Shown in pieces: positions 22,115 through 34,689 of a DNA stretch of 64,000 bases. The stretch covers positions 2,604,001 to 2,668,000 of the forward strand of contig CP099846.1 of assembly GCA_030062745.1 (NCBI GenBank), in the 5' to 3' direction. Under the pieces are notes generated by a model. That model was not told where the DNA came from. It saw only the letters and a list, made by a program, of their open reading frames with translations, and searched no databases. The position numbers and the translations under genes were made by a program. Numbering within the stretch: position 1 is the stretch's first letter; each line of letters begins with the position of its first letter. The stretch is from Capitulum mitella. Lineage: Eukaryota; Arthropoda; Thecostraca; Pollicipedomorpha; Pollicipedidae.

Positions 22115-23341
22115 GTAACCCGCGCACCACCGTCCGTCGGCGACGATCACGCTCGACAAAGGGGAGGCGATTGATCACCCCCGACTCTAACTCACGAACG
22201 GTTGGTCGCGCGATAAAAATAAACACTCCGTTAGAACGCTTGTGATGGTTAGAACTCGAAACTTGTCTTATCTTTAGTTTTAGATAATATGTAAGCAATT
22301 TATACGCCCCATACATGTTTTCTCATAGCCGACTGCATGAGACCGAGAAACGGCCTGCATCTCAAGGGCTGTGACTAATAAAGCATAGGTAGAGGCACCA
22401 ACGCACAAGTGAAGGTCCGCAGATGCCGACACACGTCTAATTGCTCAGATTTGTTCAATGTATACGCCGAAACGTTGGGTTAAAGACACACCAATTTTCA
22501 CGCCCGTTGTCGATGGGCGCCGCAACCGTACGCAGTTAGAAATTAACGGGAACTAATTTTAGCGTTCCTTTATTTTCGCAACATAAGCCTATCCATGTAG
22601 ATTTTATTGATCTTAGTGGCCCTAGTGATGGTTTCTCATGCTTAAATTCTGGAAAAACTCACTAGCTACCAATCTACAAAATTGGCGGAGCTTTATTCGC
22701 GAGAGCCTGTTTATTTCCAAAATATGCAACTTTTTGAAACTTTTTGGGTTTCATGGTACTACTTATGTCTGTAGAAGCCAAATCTGCCATTTTCTACCCA
22801 TTCTGAGTAATTCATCGCCGATTTTGACGTTGTTACATTTTGGCTCACAACAGTTATTCGTGAGCTGACCTCAGGTCAATGGTTAGAAATCATTGATACT
22901 TTGCCCGTTGACGGTAACTAGATGTGTGCTTCACTCCACACTAAAAATGTTTTGAAAAATTCCGTCAATTTCAGTAAAAAACGAAATGTCTTAAAAATGG
23001 ACTTGACCTTATGTAAATGATCCAGAAAATTCCGCAAAACATGGGATAACAGATTTGTTGCATCTATCAAGGTCACTAATCCCTGAAGGTATTAATGTGA
23101 TACATTGTTTCCCGAAAAACTTACAGGGCGTTAAACTTATTTGGACATAGGTCCATTTGATCTGACCTAGGTCAGACACCTGGCTTGACCTGAGGTCAAA
23201 ACTTTTACAGAAGGTGTAAAAATAATCAAGCAAAAAATACACGAAGTTTCGTGGCGCTGTGTTTGTTCGTTCTCTCGCAATCCCAGAAAAAAACCTCAGG
23301 GAGGGGCATTCAACCGGCCCCCCCAGTCGGGGGCTGGGTAA
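22115..23341 (+). mobile_element. TTAA-family element, copy 2, inserted in the LINE
   Basis: Ends GTAA-CCCGCGCACCACCGTC and GGGGGCTGGG-TAAA. The target TTAA is decayed on both sides. LINE RT sequence lies directly on either side. Interior AGGTCA clusters as in the other copies. Confidence 0.85.
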
Positions 23342-24330
23342 AGTTCCGGAATACTTGTATCAATCCTAGCACTGAAGTTCAAAGTCTTGGAGTCACTTCT
23401 TATCGTATTCTGTCTTGGGACTCTCAAACCTCTAAACTTTCACAGAATTGTTTCGGAATTCTTACCGGTATCTCCCACCTGCGTCGCTGTCTCCCTTCCC
23501 GTACCGTTCTTGTAACTGTCTCTGCCCGGTACGCTGAATTTTAAAGTCTTTGAGTCACTTCTTATCGTCTTCTGTCTTGGGACTCTCATACCTCTAAACT
23601 TTCACAGAATTGTTTCGGAATTCTAACCGGTATCTCCCACCTGCATCGCTGTCTCCCTTCCCGTACTGTTCCTGTAACTGTCTCTGCCCTGGTTTCCTCT
23701 GACATCCGGCATTGCTTCACAGTTTAATGAAACAGTTCGGCCAAAAACATGGCTGCCGAACAGAAAATTATCAATTTCGCTGCACGCGTGATATTAAAGA
23801 AGAGAAAAAATTCGCACATTTCGGCCATGTGGGAACACTTGGGCCGGCTCACTTCCCCTGGCATGTTGGAGCACCAGACACTGACATTACTTCATAAGAT
23901 CCGGTGTACAGGCGAACCAGAACACCCTGCGGTATCGTTCTGTCTGAACAGCGAACGGACGGATCACGCATATCAGGCAGGACCGCCTGCTCAGCCTTCC
24001 TCGCATCCGTGGTTCGATTGCCGGAAAGAGGCAATTCGTATACCGCGCCGCCTCGTGCAACACATTGCCAACAGACGCCGCTGACCTGTCTTCAACTGTT
24101 CAGACGCAAGCTGAAGCAGCACCTTACTGCGACATTTTACAAACATACGTGACAGCCGACCTTTTAACGTTTTTACAAAGTTGGGTAGCTTCACATGTCG
24201 AACGAGTGTACTGTTTGTGTGTCTCACCTCATGTACTCTTCACTTGTGATGACTGGGGATCGAGATTAGCCCCTGTGGCCTCGGTCCTGTTCTAGTGGAT
24301 GATCCCATGACGTAAATAAATAAACAGCAA
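23342..24330 (+). pseudogene. LINE RT thumb/C-terminus and 3' end
   Basis: After the TTAA insertion the homology continues: EVQSLGVTSYRILSWDSQTS and FGILTGISHLRRCLPSRTVL, then KIINFAARVILKKRK, LTLLHKIRCTGEPE and, after frameshifts, FRRKLKQHLTATF. This is the usual CR1/L2 C-terminal region. The 3' end is marked by GTAAATAAATAAACAGC near 24314-24330. Confidence 0.8.
23380..23695. repeat. ~165-bp tandem duplication inside the LINE
   Basis: The block from GAAGTTCAAAGTCTTGGAGT to CTGTAACTGTCTCTGCCC occurs twice in tandem (about 23380-23530 and 23540-23690) with few differences, so the duplication happened after insertion. Confidence 0.85.
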
Positions 24331-25182
24331 TGTTAGGGGAGAGGGGGTAGTCCTTACACGGGTACGTTGATACAGCGGCAATTGCTCACAAACTTGGACT
24401 CCAGATGTCTCACGCATCACACCACGTGACTTACGACCTTGAAATCTCTCGGCGCCGCTATCTGGCGCGAAGCGTGGCGGTTAGGGCGGTGGATATAATG
24501 GAGCTGTAGAGTGGATTTTACTGGCCCAGCTACCCATTCATTTCCTGTGTTACAACGTGAGGTTTAAATCTATGATATATGCGCCTTGGAAACGTTAATC
24601 TGTTGCATTCTACATGGTACCGCTCATCTAAGGAGCAAACTGCGGCACGTGGCATGGCAAGAGGTCGGGGCAACTTGTTATAGGCTTCAACAATAAGCCC
24701 CAGTGTGTTTGGAAGTAATATTCTACCTAAACGTTGGCGTTCTGCTATTGAGATACGTTAGGCATGAACGGATATATTTTTCTTGTTTTTTTAAAAGTGT
24801 CAGTCCCCATTTTTAAAAGCAGAGTCCTTTTTTTGAAAGTGTAGACAACCGATGGTGCTTCCCTCGCCAGCCACGGAAGAGCTCCTGGGATATCAGTAAA
24901 TTTATTTCAGGGTTCGGGCAGTTTCTTCCTGTTCCGATATTCTGCGGTACATAAATGTTGTAAACGGCCCCAGTCTAGGTGTCGGAGGAGAGGGAGGGGA
25001 CGTATGGCACCTTCCAGGGCGCTAATGGCCTGAACCTTTTGGTGACAAATACGGGACAAAATACCTTTTCTGAGCGCTTGGGGGAAAATCGAGATGGCTG
25101 AAAACACCCGCCAGTTGGATACATTAAGTAATGATTCCAATAAGTTCGTCCTATCATTTATGCATCTAATATGACTTTGCAG
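24331..25182. other. unassigned, probable transposon 5' region
   Basis: No gene. It directly precedes the transposase frame. I could not define a terminal inverted repeat. Confidence 0.4.
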
Positions 25183-26687
25183 ATGGTACGTAGATTCAGG
25201 CGGAAGACATGCCGTCAATCGCCGCCCCAGGGCGTGATGTACCGTGCGAGAGAGCTAGTTCGAGGAGACTTATCTCTCCGCAAAGCCGCCGAGGATTATG
25301 CCATACCATGCATGACGCTCTGGCGGTACCGCCGGGCAGACGGCCAGGACGGCCAGGATGGCCGCTGCTTTCGGTCACAAGCAACCCCGTCTGGTGTTTT
25401 CGGAAGAGATGGAGCGAAAACTGTTCGATTATTTACAGTTTTACTGCGAGATCAACTTCGGGCTATGGTCTCTAAAAACCAGGAAACTAACCTTCGAGTT
25501 TGTTGTCGAGTTGGCGCCGAGGATGCCCCCTCCTGGGAGAAGAACAAGAGGGCCAGTACAGACTGGATGCGAGGGTTCTTCGGTAGGTGGCCCCAGCTGA
25601 GCCTGCGGAAACCTCAGGCCAACAGTGTTGCTCGCGCGATAGCTTTAACCGTGTAACAGTGGGTACGTTCTTCGATAAGCTGGCCGGCGTCATGTTCGAG
25701 TTCGTCCCCGAAAAATATATGGAACATTGATGAAACGAGCGTAACCACATCTCAAGTGTCCCCAGGGGTGAGGTCGCGCGTAAAGGGGCTGAGGAAGTCA
25801 GTGGCCATGACGTCAGCCGAAAGAGGTCAGCTGACAACACTGACGCTGGCGATCAACGGCGCCGGCGGGACCATCCCGCCTCATTTCGCCTTTCCGCGCG
25901 TCCGTTTCCAGGACTACTTCCTGAACGGAGCTCCTGCTGACTCGTCTGGCGCCGCCCATCCCTCTGGCCGGATGCAGAAGGAGGAGTTTTTCCATTTCAT
26001 GCAATATTTCCATGCGCACGGTAGATCGTCCCGCAAGACACCATGCCTGGTAATTCTTGACAATCACGTTGCTCATATAACTGTCCAGACCACCGCCTTC
26101 TGTCGCAGCAACGGCATCTTCTGACGCTGCCTCCGCGCACAAGCCACCGGCTACAGCCTCTTGAAAGAGCAGTGTATGGCCCATTCAAAACGTAGGTCAA
26201 TCAAGCGTGCCACGGCTGGATGCGAACGCATCCTGGTCGCACGATGACTATCTACGACATACTGGACATCATCAACACCGCCCTGTCATCAGCCGTTACG
26301 CACAGAAACATCACGGGTGGGTTCAAAGGTACTGGTATATATCCCTTCAACAGAGAAGCATTCGCAAATGAGTTCCACTCAAGCTGTGTCATCGACCTCG
26401 ATAAGCATCCTTCCCAGGCAGAGCACGCGGGACATCCGCCTCCGCCGCCGAAGCAGGCGTGCCAGCACGAGGGGTACCCGACTCCCCCGGCGGAGCAGGC
26501 GTGCCAGCACGAGGGGTACCCGACTCCCCCGGCGGAGCAGGCGAGCCAGCACGAGGGGTACCCGACTCCCCCGGCGGAGCAGGCTTGCCAGCACGAGGGG
26601 TACCCGCCTCCCCCGGCGGAGCAGGCGTGCCAGTATGCGAGGCACCCGCCTGTGCCCAGGACAGATGTCATAACAGTAAAAGTTTGA
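25183..26687 (+). pseudogene. pogo/Tigger-like transposase (Tc1/mariner superfamily), frameshifted
   Basis: DNA transposase of the pogo/CENP-B/Tigger group. Order of domains: psq-type HTH (LSLRKAAEDYAIPCMTLWRY), CENP-B-type HTH (LVFSEEMERKLFDYL, then ASTDWMRGFFGRWPQLSLR), then a DDE_1 catalytic core with NIDETSVTTSQVSP, MTSAERGQL, FPRVRFQDYFLNGAP, CLVILDNHVAH and, after a frameshift near 26125, LPPRTSHRLQPLERAVYGPF, then NITGGFKGTGIYPFN. The reading frame changes near 25380, 25530, 25655 (with a stop) and 26125, so it cannot make an intact protein as read. The third acidic position, usually LQPLD, is LQPLE here. The C-terminus has an in-frame 14-residue repeat. The ATG at 25183 follows a TTTGCAG. 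Confidence 0.9.
26440..26650. repeat. 42-bp coding minisatellite at transposase C-terminus
   Basis: About five in-frame copies of a 42-bp unit encode QACQHEGYPTPPAE (14 residues) at the end of the transposase frame. All frames on both strands are open across it because 42 is a multiple of 3. Confidence 0.9.
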
Positions 26688-26689
26688 TG

Positions 26690-28607
26690 AACTGTGGTTA
26701 TGTTATGGCAGCGTCAAAACGACAAAAATCCATTCGTTCCATTGGTGCTAATTTTTCAAACAATCTCACCCTCCTTACCAGCGCAATCATAATGTAAACA
26801 CAAAGGACCCAAAAAACGAAAATGCCACCACTTTGAGGGCGTGCCGCAGCTACCCCGTTTCGGCGGACGAGGTCGGCCCTATGGAATGGTATACATGCGG
26901 TCGATACCATGTGACGTGGGGCTACATAGTCGACGCATTGTTACAACTTAAGATCAAATTTAGCCTTACCATATTTTATCAAGTTTGTAAAGCGGCCCTT
27001 TTAGTGCTCCCGTGGCTAGCACGCGTCACGCGCTGGTTCCCGCGCGCGGTCGTTTAGAAGATGCTGTTCTCCAGTCGATTCTCTGTCAAACGAACCAGGA
27101 TTGGTCTCGGTGCGAACCACGGTTGGCGATTAGGCGCCAGGAACGACGTCATGTCTGCGGCTGGCAACGGTCTCAGGCTCAACTGAAAATGGGCGAAATC
27201 GCCTCCTGCATCGGTTCGCGTGGCGTCGCATGGCCCGAGCGGCAGGAACGCACCCGATTAGTGTTTGGCATCATCGGGCTTTCCGTTATAGAAATAATAG
27301 GACGGGCTTTCCGTATACTTAAGATAACTTAATAGAACGGTAGCAGTAGTATTATTAGTTATTTATTACATAACAGAACGGTAGTAGTAGTATTATTAGT
27401 TCTATTCTTAGTAACTTAAAGAATAGAATAGAACTTAATAGAACGGGCTTTCCGTTGGTTGCAGGTTCGTATGAGTCATTGGCGCCCTTGCATTCGAAAT
27501 CACAGTAAAAATCACTTTGAGCTCCCGTCGCAGCTACACCGCCCGGCGGATGAGGTCGACTCCTTGAATGATTTCCTTCCGGTACTTTGTTGAGGTTGGT
27601 CATCGCGTCTTCACGTCTAAGGTTTCCGATATTACAAACCCATTTTGAAACCTTGCAAAACGGGCTTTGCTGTGTGTTCCTGAGGTCATCACATGCCACG
27701 TACCGGTCCCGGCTCCGCCTGTTCCATGCGATGTGATTATCTTGTCGATTCTTTGTCGAACGCAAGAGGTTTTGTCAGTGCGACACGTTTTTTTTCGAGA
27801 GCGAGCGCCTGGCATGCGTCTAAGTTTTCCGAAGGTGTGTCGGGTTTCGCCTAACCGACGTCCCGAAACCCGGAAATCTAAGATAATGCATCGTGCCACC
27901 AAATCCCTGAGACAGCCAAGTTTCAGGCACGTGCGATCGCAAGTCTCGCTACACCAGCCCGTCCAGACTGACTTCCGATGGTGTCAGACAAAACAATGGC
28001 GGCGAAATACCCCGATTTTCTGTTTATGCTACCCATAATTCGACTGGCCAAAATGCCCCCCCCCCCAGTGATTTGCTCTTAAAGTACGCCCTAGTTTAGC
28101 CCGTGTAGTTGATGGTCTGTACTCAGTCTGAGGTGAGCAGACATGTTTTTCATGAATGATGGGTAGCTTGTCACCTTATACCAGTTGTCTGCAGCTGGAC
28201 GTCATTGCCCATTGACAAACGTGCAGCGACCGTTGGCAGTCAGGGCCGCGTAATGCAGTAACGACGAACAGCGGCATGTGCGGATGGGAGCAAAAAATGA
28301 AAAAAATCCAATTAACAACGATGACTCAATCTTGCCGCTCAAAAAAGGTTGTGCAAAAAAAAACTGTATCCTGCTAAGTCCTACGCGACTTCAAAGCGAC
28401 TAGCTGAAATAATTTACAAGATCTGAGTAGGACAGAGATTGGCAACGTCAATGTTAGGGAGAGTGCGAGTTAAACCACATCAAAAACTTATGTTCCACCC
28501 TCTCGACTCTCTCCGTATGCATTTCGGCCGTTCTCGCCCAAATGACGCTACAGTCTTTGAGTACGGAGTGCATGTTTGCATAGTATGAGGCGAATGTGGA
28601 TGTTTTG
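26690..28607. repeat. diverged duplication flanking an AGTAGTATTATTAG repeat
   Basis: About 26840-27290 and about 27500-27900 share ordered blocks: CACTTTGAG..CGCAGCTAC..CGGCGGA(C/T)GAGGTCG, GTCGATTCT(C/T)TGTC(A/G)AACG and related segments. Between them, 27320-27420 contains two copies of AGAACGGTAG(C/T)AGTAGTATT and repeats of GGGCTTTCCG. No gene is recognised, and the rest to 28607 is unassigned. Confidence 0.55.
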
Positions 28608-29140
28608 TTAACCCGCGCAGTGGAAAGGGGTTTCGCACTAACGCGCACTGGAAGGGGGGGGGGACAAAAGTGCCCTCTCCGATCTCAGAAACGAAAAGAG
28701 CTAGAGACATGAAATTTTGTGGACAGGGTGGGGTTATAGTGGTTTATATTTTGTGCAATTTTCATGATCCTAGGTCAATATCCTCAAGGTCAAATCGGAT
28801 GGAAAAGCCAAATTTTTACACTTTCTTGACCTGTACAGCCCATTCCGTATGACTTTTCGAACGAAACGGGAAAATGGTGATTGTGTGGCCGTTAAAACAT
28901 TGAATACGGCCATTTCCATTCATTTGGCGCCCTTGACTAAGGATTTCGGGTCAAGGTCATGTCAGGTCATTGACCTGTGGCGTCGTTTTTTTCCATGTTT
29001 TGCAGATCAGATTTGAAGCAACACGGGATAGCTTGAGGGTCGTATCTTTTGGCGTATTTTCGGTGAGGTAGCCAAAATCGGTACTTCCAAAGTCCCCTCC
29101 CCCCGGTGCTCCTGTGATCAGGTGTGGGAGTCGCAGTTAA
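28608..29140 (+). mobile_element. related short TTAA-bounded element
   Basis: Starts TTAA-CCCGCGCAGTGG (28608) like the main family, has the same G-run near its left end and ends CGCAG-TTAA (29137-29140). Its interior differs but again holds several AGGTCA/TGACC half-sites (28770-28790, 28950-28975). Probably a distinct subfamily. Confidence 0.5.
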
Positions 29141-30418
29141 CGGAGGTATTTCTGCCTAGCACGGACCCCGATTCCTAACATCATTCTATCAGACAATTCG
29201 GATCACATGTCTATGAAAAGGAAAAGAAAAGAAAAATGAATAAAGCTGTCACTGTTACTGAAACTGAATAAAAAAATAATTGCAAAGTTGACGTGGTGCC
29301 CCTCACGGTCTGAATTCCCCCGAGGCCAGACCGCATGAATGTAACTGGCCCTCGCATGTGGAGCAAACATAGGCCAGGATCACTGTGAAGTGCAGGTTAT
29401 TCTCGTTTTGCGTTGGATTCTATATTGACCTGGGTATGTGTTGCCTTGGCATGCCCGTCCGACGCAACCTTTCCGAGGTGACGCAGTGACACACCCAGGT
29501 CAGCGAGGGGTTCAGTACGAAACGTGGATAGCCTGCATTCGATCAGGATTCAAGCACATATCTGATGTCGAGAGCCTTATGAGTTGGTCTTGTCAGATCT
29601 TATGTTGGCCTTATTAGGTCTTATGAGATTATGAAAGCGCAGAAATCCGCTCAGGTAGTCGTAGGGTAACTACCTGAGTTTACCTCGGTTTACAGATTCG
29701 GGAAGCCGGACGTTCGGCTTTGTGCGCCTGCATCGCAATGGCGTCGTCGTTGACTCATACAGACGCAGTTGTTCACAATGTGGAAACCAAACTGTCCCCA
29801 GGCATTTCGCAGAAGTGCTTCACAAATGCTGCTCTACAAACGGAAATTGTATTAACATGCCGCTCGAATGACTCCGGTTAGGCATAACACACCAACTTGC
29901 CAATGAATGCGAAATGTTGGCTGCTGAATCCCGGAACCATGCCCACCCACCGATCACTATTTACCGAGCAGTAGAGTTGGACACCGTCCATTAGACTTAT
30001 CACTGCAGCCAGCATTTCAGCCAACCGCGGCTAGCTAAGGAGTGTTGGCCTGTAAATACCGCAGCCAGCATCCGGCCAGCACCGGGCAACAGTTCCGCAG
30101 CAGGCGACATGGCAACACTGACGGCGATGTTCTCGTCGACAGCGGGGCTTCAAGCCCTCCAGGGTGTCAGACGAAGTTGTTGTCTTCGATGTTGTCGTCA
30201 AGCCAAAACGGTTAGCATTCGCTGAACCGGCATGAGATTTCTGAAGTTCCCCCGAATGACACCCAATGTCACGACACATCGCATCAAGACATCATTTGAC
30301 ATCCGCATTTCATCCGAACAGCGTCCAAAGCCCGCTCGACTGGTCTCCAAAATTCCGCAGAACGACAGCTGAACCCCAAACGAACATTCAGGGCCGACTT
30401 CAGACCTTCGAGCTTCCT
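29141..30418. other. no gene recognised
   Basis: Unique-looking intergenic DNA. No domain in any frame. Confidence 0.5.
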
Positions 30419-30923
30419 TCACGTGGCACCAGGACCCGATCGGATAACGCCCACAGCCTGCAGGCTTGGCCGTGCCACATCCCTCTGCTGATCTCCCGCG
30501 GTGGCGTCAGCTGACGCCGAGCCGTCGCCGGCGAACGGCCTGATGACGCCCGTCATCTGCAGGCCCGGCCCGAGCCGCGCTGTAAGACGACGGGCCTGAA
30601 TGACGTCACCGACAGGCCCGGCCCGAGTCGCGCTGTATGATGGCGGATCCGGTGGGCACGCCGTCCTGACGCGCCAGCCGCCGCAGCCGCGCCTGGTACC
30701 GTCGCAGCTGGCTGCTTTCGCGCCGGCGGCGGACCAGAAGCCACGGTATCCCTTCTGCCCGATCACGGCCGCCTCCGTGTCGCAGAGACGCAGGCAGAGC
30801 GTCAGCGACCAGCGCGCCCGCTCCGCCGGTGCCGCGGCGCCATCTCGGTCTGCAGGAGGTCGCCGTCGGCAGGCCGTTCCGGGAAGCGGGCGTTCTGCGA
30901 ATACAGATTGATGTTGGGTTCAT
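30419..30923 (-). other. GC-rich open region, possible exon remnants
   Basis: Two overlapping minus-strand frames are open (30766-30419 and 30923-30606). Local stretches such as RRYQARLRRLARQDGVPTGS are protein-like but no frame is consistently so. A ~57-bp near-duplicate (CAGGCCCGGCCCGAG(C/T)CGCG at about 30562 and 30616) lies within. Not recognised. Confidence 0.25.
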
Positions 30924-31329
30924 GCGCCGCCTGTAAAGTTTGTGTAAGCTACGTTACGTCAGAGTCTACGCGGAGGACAGCGCATCTGTTTCATTTAACG
31001 TTACATGGAGAAGGAGTGGTGCATACAAGTGATTTTTTACCTTCGGTTGTGTCTGCGAGCGAAATTTGGAAGCCACTCATAATATCGGTATGGTGTGGAG
31101 CCACCGTGAAGCGGAGGCAAGAAGCTCAGGTTTCCCCTGCGAGGAAGGACGTCGTCGCTTCTACTACTGTCAGTTCCGTTACTTTTAGGCCTGCTGAAAA
31201 AAAACCAAGATATTTTGGTTATGATTTAAGTTGGATTTTCCCACGATGCCGGCACGTGGCCTACTCCTCACGAAGAGTACCGAGGAGTCTTTATTGTGCA
31301 GGCTAGGAAGAGACTGTCCACACCGCCTC
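30924..31329. other. no gene recognised
   Basis: The plus-strand frame to 31306 has no recognisable domain. Confidence 0.4.
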
Positions 31330-33545
31330 TCACGCTGGCTAAGCGTTCACGCTATCGCGCCGGGTGTTGCGGAAGAAAGGAAGGAAGGAGGAGGCTTTGG
31401 AATGTTGCGTAGTGGTTATGTAGTGCAGTGTAGCGGTTCTGCCTGTTGGTGGCTCGAGCTGGTTGGTCGCGTGGTCCCCACGGCTGCCTCTGTGCGCGCG
31501 GGCGGGGCCCGGAACAGATTGACCAATCAATAAAATGCGCTATCCTGGCCGAGTTCCCTTGAGACAGGTCACCGATACTGGCTGCATGTGGTACTTTTTG
31601 TTGTGCAGATGTTGTAATAGAGTTCTCCTGTTGGGTGAGTGTCATTGAGATATTTGAATAGTAGTTGGAGTAGGTCTGGGTGCTGGTTACCCAGCAGGGT
31701 GCTCAGGGTGAGCTGAATTTTCTTTTGTTGGCAGAAGACCTTTATGGATCGTCTTTGTGCTTAAGGATCCCTACTTTCTAGCAGGAGGTGGCTAACGTGA
31801 AGTGGTGTGCTGCAGCTGTTGCATTGTGGCACTTAGTAAGAGCCGTCTCTAAGACTGGTTGTGTGTATTTTGTGCGACCCGTTCTAACTCTGGTAAGGCT
31901 TACTTCTTGACGCCGGCAGTTTTGATTTCATGTGTCCCGGGCGCCAAGTGTGGTCTTGATTGCGTGCAGGTGTCCGTGGTGGTTTTGTGTCCAGTTCCTC
32001 TGTTGATTTTGATGGATGTATTGATGGAATGCCTTGTGCCCTGCACCCGTTCAGTGAGAATTTTATGTCAAAGCATGCATTTTATGTCAAAGGCTAATGA
32101 TCTCGCAGTCTGGTCTGCTCGCTCGTTGCCTTTGATGTTTGCGTTTCCCGGTATCCAAAGGAATGAAATCTTGTTTACATCAGGGGACACTTGCTGCTGT
32201 ATGCAATCTATGATGTAGTGTGATGGGTGGGCCGTATGGCTGATGGCTTGGAGTACTGATTTCGAGTCGGATCAAACAGCTACGTTAACCAGGTTGTGTC
32301 TGATTGCCATGCGAATGACTGTCAGGATGGCCATTGCTTCTGCTGTGAAGATTGATGTTCTGTCTGGAAGGCGGTTGTCGAGCTCGAAGCCAGGCGATGA
32401 GAGCGCAAATCCGACTTTTTCGTCGATTTTGGATCCGTCCGTGTATGTAAATGATTTGTGGTTGTTGACAGTTGTGTCTTGTTTGAACTTGGCGAGGATT
32501 TCTGTTTGTGTTACGTCTGTTTTACGTTCTGTAAGTAGGTATTCTACCGTGGGTGGTTTGTGAGTCCAGAATGGCCTGAGGGGCGGTCTGGATGCAACGG
32601 GTGGTACAGCAAACTGAAGGTCTGCCAGAGCCGTGCTTATTTGGACGTGAAATGGTGGGCGTTTGTGTGCTGCACGGCCGTTGTCCAGTCTGTCATGTTT
32701 AAAGCAAGACTGTGCCTGATGGTTTTCCGTGGTCTGAATCATTACGTAGTACCGACACAGTTGTGTTCGTCTGGTGCGTAGTGCTGGGATGTCTGCGTCA
32801 GCCAAAAGGCTGACGATGGGAGTACAGTGCAGTGCTCCAGTGGCTGCTCTGATGCTGTGGTTTTGTACGATTTCGAGTTTTTGTGCCAGAGATGGAGAAA
32901 CGCTGTCGAAAATGAAACTATTGTATTTCAGAGTGGGTCTAACGATGGCCTTGTAGAGTAAGTGTGTGTTTGTCGGTCTCTGCCCCAGTCTGTTCCTGAA
33001 AGGCAGCGGAGGATGTCGACGCGTTTCGCGTATCGTTTTGTGGTGTTTTCGATGTGTTGTTGAAATGTCAGTTTCTCGTCTAAATGCATACCAAGGAATC
33101 TAAAGTTTTTGACCTGCTCTATGGCTTCGCTATCCATGCGCAGGTTGAGGTTACGTGGGCTTAAAGCGCGGGCGTATGCGACTACTTCAAATTTTTCGAC
33201 GGACATGGAAAAGCCCCATTTTTTTACACCACTTTGCAATGTGGTGTAGTCATGATTGTACGGTGTTTTCGGCTTTTAAGAAGCAGTGGTTAGTGGCCCA
33301 AATGGCCACGTCGTCCGCAAAAAGTGAATAGTGTAGTGTTTTGCAGTGGAAGTTGTCAAACATGTCGTTGATCATGATGAGAAAGAGTGCTGGTGCTGCC
33401 AATACAACTGGCCCGTGAGGAAGTCGCCCGAGTTCCGGCGGGAGCAGTCGTGGCGCATAGCGACAATCGTGACGCATAGCGCCGGCCCAAGGGCGGGCAG
33501 CATCTGCTCCTGTACAGGGCAGAGGCAGAAGGTCAGGGGGGCGTG
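31330..33545 (-). pseudogene. I-group LINE: reverse transcriptase plus RNase H, 5'-truncated
   Basis: Minus strand. RT palm with FLIMINDMFDNFH and YSLFADDVAIW near 33380-33296, a frameshift near 33240, then VKKWGFSMSVEKFEVVAYAR, FRFLGMHLDEKLTFQQHIE and KRVDILRCLSGTDWGRDRQT. RNase H follows with all four acidic motifs visible: YTDGS (about 32440), AEAMAI, SDSKSVLQAI (about 32265-32240) and WIPGNANIKGNERAD (about 32157-32113). One in-frame TGA (32272-32274) lies just before SDSKS. Upstream of about 33445 the RT homology is lost, so the copy is 5'-truncated. The RT-RNase H order places it in the I/Loa/Tad group. Confidence 0.88.
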
Positions 33546-34689
33546 GACGGAACGCCCGGCGCTTGGCAGACATGGACACGGGGCGTAGACAGAGGGAGAG
33601 CCTCAGGTCCCACTTTAAGGGAGATTTGGGGTCAGGAGACTATCTATCCAAACTTTTTTAAACCGGGTTCCGTTTAAAAACTTTGCATCCGTGTCTGCCG
33701 GCATCCGCGAAATAAGACTTGCGACAATTGAGGAAGGCATGAAGAAATCACTAACGAGCAAGACCTTTGAAGTCCTGTGACACCATGCGCGCCAGGAGAC
33801 GGGATTCCTGGGAACGGAGTCGTGCAGCACCTAGTTGTGGAAGACGTTTGAAAACCAAACGCCAAAAAAGTCATCCGAACCTGTCATTTTTGGGATATGC
33901 GTTGCATACTACACCAGTGGCGTAAAAAAAAAAGACATGGCCCCTGAGGCAGGCGGGGACCCTTGGTGGCTGAGCGGGCCCCGTGGGGTAAAAGCCCCTA
34001 GTTTTTTGGACAGTGTGAGGCGCCCGCAGGGCACCGTACACCTTGCGAAACAGACAATTAAAGCGAAATAAAAATGTTTTAAACGTCGAAGAAGGCCCAC
34101 AAACCTAAAAAAACGTACTCTGAATGCTTTGAAGAGGGATTTGCGTGCTATGAAGAAAGGTCTGAATGAGTGCTTCGGGGTCCATGCTAGCATGTAGGGG
34201 AGTTCACTGCTTGTCTAGGGAGGGCCTCCAGTTTGCCCATAAAGGGCACCTGTCAGCCTCTGGAGGGACGTCCTTTTGGTCCGAAAAAGGCCAGAGTCCC
34301 TGCTTCCAGAGGCCGACAGGAGCTGTTTTCAGTCAGATAGACAGGCAGTGTCCCCTTACAGGCAAACAGGGGCCCTTAAATGTTCATTAAGGGGCTTGCC
34401 TGTAAAAATGACAGTGCCAAAATGTAAGGGTTATCCTTTCACCCCCCCCCCCAAGTGTCAGGTCGGCAGAAACGGCTTTACAGGCACGCAGGGGCCCGTA
34501 CACTCTGGCGGGGCCCCTTTGCAAGCCAACAGTGGTTTGAACCACATGGGGCTCCACTGGTTACGAGGGCCAGGTGCAGTGCAAGGGGGAACAATGAGGG
34601 CAATCGTCCTCTACCCTGAGGTCAGAGAAGGGGTCCCTGTCGGATTCAAAAGGAGCCCCGAAAGGGGTCCTGTGTGAGCTTCACGGCGT
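33546..34689. other. unassigned, repeat-like GC-rich DNA
   Basis: Contains short direct similarities (AGGGGCCC.., ACAGGCA.CAGGGGCCC) that grade into the array that follows. No gene. Confidence 0.4.

Noticed and set aside
26252-26671. Minus-strand Cys/Gly/Ser-rich frame
   Set aside because: Shadow of the 42-bp coding repeat in the transposase.
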